The notes below the pieces were generated by a model. That model saw only the letters and a program-made list of their open reading frames with translations, was not told the origin of the DNA and did not search any database. The position numbers and the translations under genes are program-made. A stretch of DNA of 64,000 nt, taken from Amblyomma americanum. Its lineage: Eukaryota; Arthropoda; Arachnida; Ixodida; Ixodidae. Positions 19,601 through 27,300 of the stretch are shown here, piece after piece (the stretch's first letter is position 1; each line of letters begins with the position of its first letter). The stretch spans positions 27,047,999-27,111,998 of the forward strand of contig NC_135505.1 of the NCBI RefSeq assembly GCF_052857255.1, in the 5' to 3' direction.

Positions 19601-21710
19601 TCATCTTGTTTCTTTCGGCAGTCTTGTTTCTAATGATATTAAAGAAGAAAACAATTTGAACACATCTTTGCAAACATTGCATAAAAACAAGAGCTGCAAA
19701 AATTATGAAACAAGCTAGACGGCTACTGGTCATGAACTCTGAAAGCCTTACAGCCCCAAGAGATTGCAGAACAGACAATAAGGCATATAGGAAAGCTTCC
19801 TTTATAGAGCGATTTTCAACTCTCTTTTTGCGACACTGAACTTGGGTGCATAGAAGAAAAGAAAGAAAAATGCTTCACTGGCAGTAACAGCGCAGTCTGC
19901 CTCTAGCACCGTGTGGCACAGGCAGGGATTTTTTTATGTGTAAGCAATAATAGGCTCATGCCACAGAAAAGTATCTGCTGAAAATGTGTCTGCCTGCAAT
20001 CCCAAACCTGGCCTACCTGGACCCCTAGAACTAGACTTTGTCAGAATTTGACAAAGATTGGTGTCCACCTGATTTAAGTATAGCCAACTCAGTGATGACT
20101 TCAAAATTGAGGTGGTCCACCCACAAAATCTGGCCCACCAGACGCCTGAAATATGACTTCGTCCGAAGTTGACCAAAATTAAAGGTGCCCAACTTAATCT
20201 GAATAAGGCCAACTTAGTGGTGACTCCCAAATACAGGTCGACCACCCTCAAAATTTGAAATGCTTCGCATTCTCTGGGCGTGAGAGGCTATGTGCACCCT
20301 TGGAATTTTTTTCTATTAGTCTTGACCCCCATATACCTTTTGTTACATGGGAACTTTCATTCTTAACTGAGTGCATTCCTGACTTACATTTGAATAATAT
20401 TTCACATACAACACCACATGGTCAAGAAGGTAACCTGCTGTGTGTACTGGTGTGCCTGTCATGTTTATCTTGAAAACTTTTTTACTGCCTGCAAGGCGGT
20501 GTTCCCTCTGCTTCTGTCTCTCCTGTCATGGTAGATGAAGTTGATTGCTATGAAAAGTACCTGTCTACGGCTGCTTTATGGAGCAAGAGAATTATTTTTC
20601 TGTGCTTTTTCACCACACAACAAACACAGCACGTACATTTATTGCTAAGTGGCATGAACTGTTTTGAACCAGTAACAAAAGACACATTAGAGCTGCCGTT
20701 GAGAAATGCAAAAAATACTAACGCAAATGAAATTTAAATCACGTCTTAGACCTGCCCAATCACATATGCAATCACTGTTTTATATCTCAAAGCCTTGCTA
20801 TGCGCTGTGGTCTTACGAAAGCAGGGAGAATATACCGATCAGAAAAAATATTTTTTATACATGCAGTACCAGTTACTGCAGAGTGGATAATGGCGAAAAA
20901 AAAATAATTGCAGGTGTCTATGCATGCACACGCGGGCGCGCTCGCACGCACGCGCGCGCACACACACACACACACGCGCGCGCGCGTACAACACACACAA
21001 AGCCGAGAACGTACAGCGCTACCAAGCAATAAGGAGACAATATCATGCCTTTTTCCCGGACTCCATTCGTGCAGTCTTGTTCTGAAGTGAAATCATTTTT
21101 TCCATTTTCCGCACGAGCTTGTGTTCGTCCTCTTAAATGAACAAGAAATTTATGGTTGGGAGCAAGTACAAAATGCGCAGCACTCAATAAGGAATTATTT
21201 CTTCTTCAATGCCTACAATCCGATATATGCAGCACACGTAGCAGATTTTCCACATTGATGTAAGCACTACAAAAAAAAATTCCTTTCTCGAATGAGAGCA
21301 TTTGGATGCTGATTCAGGGCAAATGGCAGTTTAATTACCATGGCGTAAAAATTACCGCCGCAATACATCGCTGCACAGTCCTTTTCCGCGAACGCCCTTT
21401 GTTCAAATTGACCTTATCTAGAATCGGGAACTATACACGCACATGAAGCTGCCAGCACCAGTAATTAACTGACCACACGCCTGCAGGTAATTTAGAATTG
21501 CACAAACGTACGTCTTAAAGAGCGATATGAATATCAGCGCTTACCTGAAACGCCGATGAGTGTAGCAGCGAACGACCCTCCATTTCGCCACGGCACAACA
21601 ACTTCGCATCCCTCGGCAAGGTCTTCGCCAGACTTGCTGCTGATGCGATTCATTTTCAAGACATCATATGTCTTCTCATCTTCAAAAAACACCAAGCCGT
21701 AACGGTCCAT
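7435..21710 (-). CDS. BEN-domain protein gene, four exons, 3' end not found
   Basis: Exons at 21710-21545, 19622-19491, 18997-18705 and 7663-7435 have GT donors and AG acceptors, and their phases fit (166 nt ends in phase 1; 132 nt; 293 nt ends in phase 0; 229 nt ends in phase 1). The product begins MDRYGLVFFEDEKTYDV, a small N-terminal module common in arthropod BEN proteins, followed by a charged coiled coil, an acidic linker and the start of a BEN domain. BEN domains bind DNA or chromatin proteins and usually act in transcriptional repression, so a nuclear role is inferred. The third intron (~11 kb) contains two LINEs and tandem repeats. The gene is divergent from the MADF gene starting at 24174. 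No stop or frameshift occurs in the exons, so I think it is a real gene; the last exon is unassigned. Confidence 0.65.
7664..8497. repeat. intronic DNA with a diverged tandem repeat of ~110 bp
   Basis: Two units, 8021-8134 and 8135-8243, share the order GATATGACACTGTAGC, AACAAATAACTAA, TTAAC/TTAATTAAGACCT and GAC..AAGCTATCCAAT. The rest of the interval shows nothing recognisable. Confidence 0.55.
8498..8790 (-). mobile_element. tRNA-derived SINE, second subfamily with (TTA)n tail
   Basis: On the minus strand it begins CCGCCGCGGTGGCTCAGTGG and contains a body (TATGGAGGAAAAACGCTAAG, CACGTCAAAGATCCCCAGG) related to the Ruka-like copies. It has a longer 3' half (CTTTCACTCCCTCCTTTATC, GGTTCAGGTGTCC) and ends in ATTATTATTATT. 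It is therefore a related but distinct SINE family with a microsatellite tail, inserted in the BEN intron. Confidence 0.8.
8791..9344. other. intronic sequence, nothing identified
   Basis: No domain, repeat or structure was recognised between the SINE and the 3' tail of the LINE. Confidence 0.4.
9421..10813 (-). pseudogene. LINE ORF2, reverse transcriptase and C-terminal part, frameshifted
   Basis: Pieces in successive frames give an RT: YWPISLTSVCSKIMEHIIYS, HPNQRGFQKGLSCDTQLAL, DALFTDFEKAFNKVSHKRLL (motif A), VPQSTVLGPLLFLIYINDLP (motif B-like). The segment that should hold the catalytic FADD-type motif (about 10150-10200) is damaged. Then come KTALVSFHR, IKYLGVDISGTLNW and KLEYASAIWDP, and a C terminus ending near 9421 (TARDWNSLP). 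At least three frame breaks occur, so no active polymerase is made. Confidence 0.75.
10716..12203 (-). CDS. LINE ORF2, endonuclease part
   Basis: 495 codons are open. Apurinic-type endonuclease signatures appear in order: LSFLSTNIKSVLPK, NVIALTETWLN, GGVLIATHP, GTCYRPPDS, IVMFGDFNFPDITW and EISDHKVIHGTF (catalytic E, D/N and D-H residues present). The linker to the reverse transcriptase (NPKQFWKAINP ... LNLTFSSIFTREPDDN) follows. The enzyme nicks target DNA to prime reverse transcription. A frameshift near 10720-10810 separates it from the reverse transcriptase. Confidence 0.8.
   Translation of the reverse strand: MARANQDCTKKSLSFLSTNIKSVLPKRDILGNLIDSSDCNVIALTETWLNSSIDNSEIFPSHPDFQVFRADRNNRRCGGVLIATHPDLNCHKVSIPTSLEIVFVCCRTAHPHIILGTCYRPPDSDSSFVPQFHDALNSLRSPYPHAPIVMFGDFNFPDITWSDLALSLSKNYYESNFINTCLTFSLSQMVESATRHTHHSANILDLVLTTHPDRIPSLLYLDEISDHKVIHGTFFTRLNRAAKSNTKLTLYEKGNYRDFNEELTRFWEFLSVDFWMRSVEQNWLMFKSKMQELIITYIPTISISECSSSRLFNPALKRLKNKKNRQFRTAKFTKCPEAWQKYRTTSKLYNAEITKSKRSFYETTLPNLLRTNPKQFWKAINPKDKDKSVSLMDQAGQPVPSDEVAEILNLTFSSIFTREPDDNLPYVSSYNHPIMPDITFSPQGILKRIETLKLTSSTAVDGINAKVLKSTKEITSVVLSHIFQQSLSSSIVPHD
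12244..13334 (-). pseudogene. LINE ORF1 (2A-like N terminus, coiled coil, RRM-like part), one frameshift
   Basis: The first part (to a stop at 12732) has a hydrophobic N-terminal region, a 2A-like GDVEQNPGP, then an acidic helical stretch (DELSALLEALDELKNGQ). A one-base frame change near 12765 moves the reading to a frame continuing through a coiled coil (ARADDAEDRARRNNLV) into IERAHRLGSFSHNKTRPILV and KFAHFKDKEKLL, which is the RRM-like RNA-binding pattern of L1/CR1 ORF1 proteins, ending at 12244. The start is uncertain: the nearest in-frame ATG lies in monomer 2 at 13334, another in monomer 1 at 13694. The protein would coat element RNA. Confidence 0.65.
12915..12941 (-). other. 2A-like ribosome-skipping motif GDVEQNPGP
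   Basis: The nine codons fit the D-x-E-x-N-P-G-P consensus exactly, preceded by QALLQLS, which gives the usual hydrophobic helix just before the motif. 2A sequences make ribosomes release the upstream peptide at the final G-P step and continue. They are known in some CR1/L2-group and trypanosome non-LTR elements. Separation is predicted before the final proline (codon 12915-12917). Confidence 0.8.
13090..13719 (-). repeat. 5' monomers of the LINE, period 360 bp
   Basis: GGTAGGCAGGGTGATGCTGC recurs at 13090 and 13450, and GAGGCGATGTCATC at about 13322 and 13682, giving a period of exactly 360 bp. The second unit is cut at ~13719. The two are nearly identical over most of their length. On the minus strand both stay in one open frame, each with an ATG followed by a hydrophobic run LL(Y/F)AQLLVLAYCSCGA. 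A third, short piece (LLFAQ) is fused to ORF1 at about 13065-13089. Tandem 5' units often act as promoters in LINEs. Confidence 0.8.
13720..15457 (+). mobile_element. 5'-truncated CR1/L2-like LINE, plus strand
   Basis: It starts in the endonuclease-RT linker (VLNQTFSSVFTREPDGDLP) and continues with LSHIFQQSLSSGIAPHDWKV, VDTVFLDFEKAFDKVPHKRL and LEYACAIWDPNQSNLSNT, ending AKDWNDLPGHVVL and a tail of AATAAATAAATAAATAA at about 15437-15457. It is clearly related to, but diverged from, the minus-strand copy next to it, and is split by several frameshifts (for example at about 13925, 14390 and 14740). The two form a head-to-head pair. Confidence 0.8.
15458..16680. other. intronic sequence of the BEN gene, nothing identified
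   Basis: AT-rich sequence without recognisable coding or repeat structure. Confidence 0.4.
16680..17075 (+). repeat. ~130-bp tandem repeat, about three units
   Basis: Each unit contains a TTTGGGG.TGGCCCA phrase (about 16725, 16862 and 16990), a CACTGAGGTGGTC or CATTGAAATGGCC phrase, and TTAGGTTAGACATCCATTTC followed by GGTCAAACTC-like sequence. Units are diverged by substitutions and small indels. Confidence 0.7.
17076..18704. other. intronic sequence, nothing identified
   Basis: Short open frames without recognisable domains; no element ends seen. Confidence 0.4.
18705..18997 (-). CDS. BEN gene exon 3 (acidic linker)
   Basis: Acceptor GGCACTAG|CG follows a T-rich tract; donor GGA|GTAAGT is at 18705/18704. 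Two leading bases complete the codon begun in exon 2. The peptide contains YLKRAEKLVKELEQKN, then an acidic, proline- and alanine-rich stretch, ending LRHTWSDLG, which leads into the BEN domain. Confidence 0.65.
19320..19430. repeat. (TTG)n tract followed by a possible dispersed repeat
   Basis: TTGTTGTTGTTGTTGTGTG at about 19343-19362 leads into GGTTTTAAAGGCGCATAAGC and CACCAAACACGAGGTTAAAA. The layout suggests the end of a dispersed tick repeat with a microsatellite tail, but the family is not identified. Confidence 0.35.
19491..19622 (-). CDS. BEN gene exon 2 (coiled coil)
   Basis: Encodes a charged helix (HEVDLHKEIEDLRKENGHLQ) likely to form a coiled coil. The donor is CGAA|GTAAGT at 19491/19490. 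The stronger-looking acceptor ATTAG at 19631-19630 would break the frame with exon 1; using the AAG ending at 19623 gives an in-frame join, so I start the exon at 19622. An intervening exon is the alternative. Confidence 0.6.
19980..20250 (-). repeat. two units of the same ~125-bp repeat as at 16.7 kb, inverted
   Basis: On the minus strand TGGGCCAGATTTTGTGGGTG, CACTGAGTTGGC and TTTGTCAAATTCTGACAAAG repeat with a ~120-bp period and follow the same order as the units at 16680-17075. Confidence 0.6.
20921..20999. repeat. alternating purine-pyrimidine (CA/CG) microsatellite
   Basis: A mixture of (CACA)n and (CGCG)n runs almost without a break in alternation for ~75 bp, inside intron 1 of the BEN gene. 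Such tracts favour left-handed Z-DNA. Confidence 0.9.
21545..21710 (-). CDS. BEN gene exon 1 (start codon)
   Basis: The ATG at 21710-21708 is chosen because the protein from there (MDRYGLVFFEDEKTYDV ... WRNGGSFAATLIGVSG) is the conserved-looking module; an in-frame ATG 39 bp upstream would add MDFLSSVRGLFST. The donor CAG|GTAAGC is at 21545/21544, leaving phase 1. Confidence 0.7.
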
Positions 21711-22225
21711 TGTAGAAAAAAGGCCACGCACGGATGAAAGAAAATCCAACGTTTAGACGGTTATAATGTTCGGCAAACCTGGACCACATTGAACGAGCGC
21801 AAATACCCAACGGCCTGAAGGGACCTTAGTCGAACCGCCAAACTGCCAGAACATGACGCGCGCTGATGGTTTTTTTTTTCTCATAAAGTTTCGGTTTCAG
21901 TCATCTAAGCGGACGCGTTCTGGTCTGTTTTGGTCGCGTGCGGCATGACATATGACTATATGAAATATGACGGGCTTGCGAAAACGAACTAAGCAGCGAC
22001 CGGTTTTCTGCAGTTTTTGTGCACCGTACATACATGAGTTGAATTCGTCTGTGGTATCACAACTGCCATACGAAGATCAAAACCGAAACCAAACAACCTA
22101 AAAAATTGATTTAAGAAATGTTTATTGTTGTGTACCGCAATCCATGTTACTTTTCGTGTTTAGTAATTTGCTGTGCATCCCTTTACATACATACTACACA
22201 ACTAAAATTTGGTGTCCTTACTCCT
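21711..22225. promoter_or_regulatory. probable upstream region of the BEN gene
   Basis: Sequence between the BEN start codon (minus) and the next minus-strand open segment. No TATA box or clear motif was recognised; the call rests only on position. Confidence 0.3.
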
Positions 22226-22480
22226 TTATAAAGCCTTTGGCGGAGCCTTCTCCAGTTGTCTTCTATCCACATCCAAATCCAAAAGGGCTTGGCGGCGTTC
22301 GGTTCTTTGTTCTAGTTCGATGCGCGCGCATCGAGGCACCCTAAGAACCCTAAGTTCGGTGTGTTCGTTGCGCGCAGTTGTTCCTGCGGCCGGCACAGCG
22401 ATTCATGGTATAGTGTATACGCCTGTCGGCCTGCTCAACGAACAACACTTGGAGTACGCCAGCGTGAACAACTCAGCGAC
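22226..22480 (-). other. possible C-terminal exon with a charged helix
   Basis: A minus-strand frame reads RIELEQRTERRQALLDLDVD then RRQLEKAPPKAL before a TAA at 22228-22226. It resembles the Glu/Arg-rich coiled tail that ends many arthropod Myb/SANT-like proteins, but no DNA-binding domain is visible beside it. It may be the relic of another gene or of a Harbinger element. Confidence 0.3.
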
Positions 22481-22517
22481 GTAAGTATACATATCACCGA
22501 AGTGAGCATGCTTATGG

Positions 22518-24240
22518 AGAGCTAGAGCGGTGTGCTGCGTGACAAATAGCATACAAACGTGCGTACGTATACCTGCTTTGTTTCTGCCACTGTGCTTGGG
22601 CTTTTATCATTCGTTTCGCTGTGCTGCAGCACTTGAACGAAGGGATTATCTGTGACAGCCGCTACGTGCGTTAAAGTTTTGTATATTTTGCGCCGCCTGG
22701 CACGGCTCGAGCACAAATGACCCCACCACGTGTTCGGAAATGCACGGCCACAATACTGTTTCGGGTTTCTATTTCATGTATTGGGAGGGCCAAAAGTTAA
22801 CGGCACGTCTGCGTACATGCTCTATCCGCTGGCAATATCACACGGCTGTTTTGCGAGGCAGAGCTAAAAAATTTTTTTTTCTGAAAACATGCGTCCTGTA
22901 AGGGCCCTGTCACACTAGCCCGACACGCCGCCGACGCCGACCCGACAAAGAGGCCAACCCGGTCGGCCGACCTTGTCTGTGGCAGACCGAGCTGTCACAC
23001 TAGGCAGACTACGACACCAACGCGGCCGACGACCGGATGTCTTCGTAGTGTGACAAGCTTTGACGACCGCGATGCCGACAAAACCAGTCTGCCGACCGTG
23101 TCGTCGCGAGATCGGTCGCCGAGCAAAAACATTACAAGGCCCTGCTTCCATATCCAGCCTGCGGAGAATAAATTTCGGATACATTTCGGCGCTCACAAAA
23201 CGTTATAATTATTATGACAGCCGAATCGACATCGTGTCCACGTTGCTTTAACCCTCCTTTGGTCAGGTTTTTAAGCGTGCGCTGGTCGTTTCAATCGCCA
23301 CCTCGCACGAGAATGACTGCAGCAGCATTTTCTTTGGAAGTGGAGACGGAGCTGATCTCCCTAATAGAAGAGCGTCGCCTAGAGCTAGAGCGGTGTGCTG
23401 CGTGACAAATAGCGTACAAACGTGCGTACGTACCTGCTTTGTTTCTGCCACTGTGCTTGGGCTTTTATCATTCGTTTCGCTGTGCTGCAGCACTTGAACG
23501 AAGGGATTATCTGTGACAGCCGCTACGTGCGTTAAAGTTTTGTATATTTTGCGCCGCCTGGCACGGCTCGAGCACAAATGACCCCACCACGTGTTCGGAA
23601 ATGCACGGCCACAATACTGTTTCGGGTTTCTATTTCATGTATTGGGAGGGCCAAAAGTTAACGGCACGTCTGCGTACATGCTCTATCCGCTGGCAATATC
23701 ACACGGCTGTTTTGCGAGGCAGAGCTAAAAAATTTTTTTTTCTGAAAACATGCGTCCTGTAAGGGCCCTGTCACACTAGCCCGACACGCCGCCGACGCCG
23801 ACCCGACAAAGAGGCCAACCCGGTCGGCCGACCTTGTCTGTGGCAGACCGAGCTGTCACACTAGGCAGACTACGACACCAACGCGGCCGACGACCGGATG
23901 TCTTCGTAGTGTGACAAGCTTTGACGACCGCGACGCCGACAAAACCAGTCTGCCGACCGTGTCGTCGCGAGATCGGTCGCCGAGCAAAAACATTACAAGG
24001 CCCTGCTTCCATATCCAGCCTGCGGAGAATAAATTTCGGATACATTTCGGCGCTCACAAAACGTTATAATTATTATGACAGCCGAATCGACATCGTGTCC
24101 ACGTTGCTTTAACCCTCCTTTGGTCAGGTTTTTAAGCGTGCGCTGGTCGTTTCAATCGCCACCTCGCACGAGAATGACTGCAGCAGCATTTTCTTTGGAA
24201 GTGGAGACGGAGCTGATCTCCCTAATAGAAGAGCGTCGCC
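22518..24240. repeat. direct tandem duplication, two units of ~863 bp
   Basis: AGAGCTAGAGCGGTGTGCTG starts the units at 22518 and 23381. They are almost identical throughout (examples of differences: GTACGTATACCTGC against GTACGTACCTGC; GCGATGCCGAC against GCGACGCCGAC), so the event is recent. Each unit contains a CG-rich block opening GGGCCCTGTCACACTAGCCC and the first ~68 bp of the MADF coding exon. The junction falls inside that exon. Confidence 0.9.
23313..23405 (+). pseudogene. truncated duplicate of MADF exon 1
   Basis: The upstream duplication unit carries the same start as the gene (MTAAAFSLEVETELISLIEE), but at the duplication junction the frame runs into ELERCAA and a stop at 23405 instead of the MADF domain. 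It is an incomplete copy that could act as an upstream start codon on a transcript. Confidence 0.8.
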
Positions 24241-24336
24241 TGATATGGGACGTTAAACATCCCCATTACCACCGCCGCGACTTTAAAGAAGTAGCATACG
24301 CGGAGGTATGCGAGGCACTGGGAGGCCAATTCACCG
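24174..24336 (+). CDS. MADF exon 1
   Basis: MTAAAFSLEVETELISLIEE is followed by RRLIWDVKHPHYHRRDFKEV and AYAEVCEALGGQFT. This is the first half of a MADF domain (L-I-x-x-V/I..P-x-L-W-D...Y..R..). Donor candidates are ACCG|GTACGT (24336) and a second GTACGG four bases on; neither gives the phase required by exon 2. Confidence 0.75.
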
Positions 24337-27300
24337 GTACGTACGGAAACATACCACGTTGCGCGGAGTATCGGAGACTATATCTGATGCTGTGGTGTCT
24401 GCTGATTTTTTTTAGCACTGCTTATGGTTAGTGTGGCGTCGTGACTTCCCGACCGTCGATTGCATTAACTATGTGGCTTGGCGTTGTCCGCACGAGAAGT
24501 CAAACAGCAGCCACCAACTTTATTTGACTGCCAAGCTGTACCGATGCTCCCTTTTCTGACTTTACTTTTCAGTTGCCCAAGTGCGCGCAGTTCGCTAACT
24601 TCCGAACACAATTTATGCGCGAGAGGCGCAAGATCAAGGCCCGCTCCGGCGCAAGCCCGGACGAGATCTACCAGCCAAAGTGGGCTCATTACAAAAGCCT
24701 GATGTTCCTGGATAGCTCCTGCTCCTCGCAGCCAAGTTTTTCGACACTCCACACGCAGGAAGAAGAGGAGGTATGTTGTGTTTATTCCTTGATAGCTGGC
24801 GAGTATGCAGGGGCATTTGTAAATGTGTTGTATTGAAGCTGCATTTTGAGTACAACATCAGTTTTTTGAGCATCCAGGATAAAGGATGTCACCGAATCTT
24901 GAAATAATGTTCAAAACTCATTCTGATAAAGCATGTTACAGGATGAAAGCTGGCATGCTTTTTGAAATCAACAGTGCATCTCATCTTCAATCAAGCTGGC
25001 CTGAAGCAAATCGTTGTGGCCTACACAGACAACAGAAATTTGCTGCAGGCCATATTACATTATGTCTACACTGGTGTACAGTTTGTGCCCCATCAATACA
25101 ATATTCTTTAACATGCGCGGCTCAAGTTATGAGCATTTTCTTAAAAACCCAAAATTTTTGCATTCATTTTAACCTTGTTAATGGAAACTCATTGCCCAGA
25201 CGGTAAACAGGGTGAAAGTGCGCACAGCCTCTTGGAAATCTTGTCACATTAAAATTAATAGCACTGAGAACACTATATCGACTTCCCCTGCCAAGTATTT
25301 CCATTCTTGTGTTTTATTGCTGAACACCACCGCAAAGGAGTAAAAAAGCTAGCATGATGGCTGTTCTGTGGTTTAGTGCTTTCCAGTGTCATGGTGCCTG
25401 GCCGGAAGGCCCCATCATTTGCCATGTTGCATGAGTTACTGTCCTCTGTGCTCCTTTGTTACATCAAAGTCTCCTTCAGGAGCACATCGAACTGTATCTA
25501 AATATTTTAAAAGTAATGGCAACCACAATAACACACTTGGAACTTCCCAGCTTTTGACTTCATCACCGCTTCAGTGCCGTCCCCTATGCACAGAAACAGA
25601 TATTGGGCTAATACCCCTGTCACACGGCATTCCTCGAAGGCCTTTCCAGCAAAGGCACCTTTTTTCACCAAAGGAGCGAAGGCTTAAAGGAGCAGTGACG
25701 CAGCTACACGGTGCAGCCCAAAGGTGGAACAGCCATTCAGACTTAGCACCCGCTGCTGTGCTCGAGGCGGCTTAGGTGAATGTTTTAAAATTAAAGTGGG
25801 GTATTCTGTTCATTCATTGAGCTCAGACAATTTTTTTTATTCTGATTGCTTCCTTAAAAGGACTGCAACAGCTAATCTCATAGCAGCAGCAGGTTTTGTG
25901 CATTGCCTTGGCCACCAGGGGCACTCGGTGTTGCTGCAACACTTTCACTGTCTTGAAATCTGGGCATAAAATATAAACACCCGTACAAAAAGCAAAACCA
26001 GACACACCTTTCATATTTCTTGAAGATGTTTTCAAACATTTTTGGCTGCATCTACGTTCTTTTTTAATTTATTTAACTTTTTCACATTGGATGGCACTGC
26101 GATCACAGGTTCTCGAAGGCCGCGCCTTTGGGCTCCAAAGGTCTTGGACGGGCCAAGGCTCTTAGCAGCAAAGGTGCAACATTTGTGCCGTGTAGCTGCA
26201 CTCCTTATGACTTTGGATATAAAGACCTGACTCTCAAATGCCTTTGCGGTGCCCGTGTGACAGGGTATAAGTCAGCAACAGGGCCTGATAGAGTGAGAAA
26301 CAGAATGTTGCGTAATTTAGACGACAGGTCTATCGCCAACCTCTCAACATACATGCAGGACTGCTGGGAGAAGGGGACGATACCGCAGGAGTGTAAACTC
26401 AGAAACCTTATTTAATTCCCAAGTCAGGGAAGAAACCGGGCTTCGAGAACATCGGACCGATATCGCAAACCTCCTGCATGGGTAAGCTTATGGAGCACAT
26501 CTTTCAGACTCGGCTAAATAAGTATACAGAGGACAATGGGCTGTACCTGGACACCATGATCGTTTTCAGACCAAAGCTGTCAGCATGCAACGTGATGCTG
26601 CAGCTCAAGGAGCAATCCATAGACAAGCAAACCCGACACTCGAGTGGTCGTGGTGTTGGATGTGGCAAAGGCATTTGACAATGTGAGGCACGTGTCGGTC
26701 TTGGAGAAGTTGAACTCACTTAATGTCAGGAGGAGAGTGAACAACTACATCAAGGACTTTCTTACAAACAGGAAAGCCGCTCTCAAGCTAGGGGAAGACT
26801 CCATCGAGGACATTACAGTAGGTGACAGGGGGGGCGCCACAGGGTTCGGTGTTATCACCAACCCTCTTCAACATTGTAATGTTGAGACTCCCCGACCAGT
26901 TGGCGGAAATTGGAAATCTAAACCACACCAGTTACACAGATGACTTAACATTATGGATTAACAAGATAGGCGACCGGCAAATTGAAAGCTCTCTACAAAA
27001 TGCAATTGACATCATTGAAGAGTACCTGAAACCTAAAGGAGTTAAATGTTCAGCCGAAAAGCCGGAAGCATTGTTCCTCATGCCCCTCGGAAAATGACGG
27101 CTTCACCAAAAGCACGAGGCAGGCATCCGCTTGTATGTCAACGGCGGAGAGATCCTCGCGGTCGTCAGTATCCACGTCCTCGGGCTTAAAATTCAGGCGA
27201 ACAGACGAAACACGAAACGCTTGCTAGGTTAGAAGCCAGCACAAATCAAACACGTCATCTTATCAGGTGAATAGCAAACAGGCATGCTGGGATGAAGGAG

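Noticed and set aside
22906..23060. Complete MITE with GGGCCCTGTCACACT ends
   Set aside because: Only one clear end is visible; the candidate right end (TAGTGTGACAAGC) is too diverged to call.
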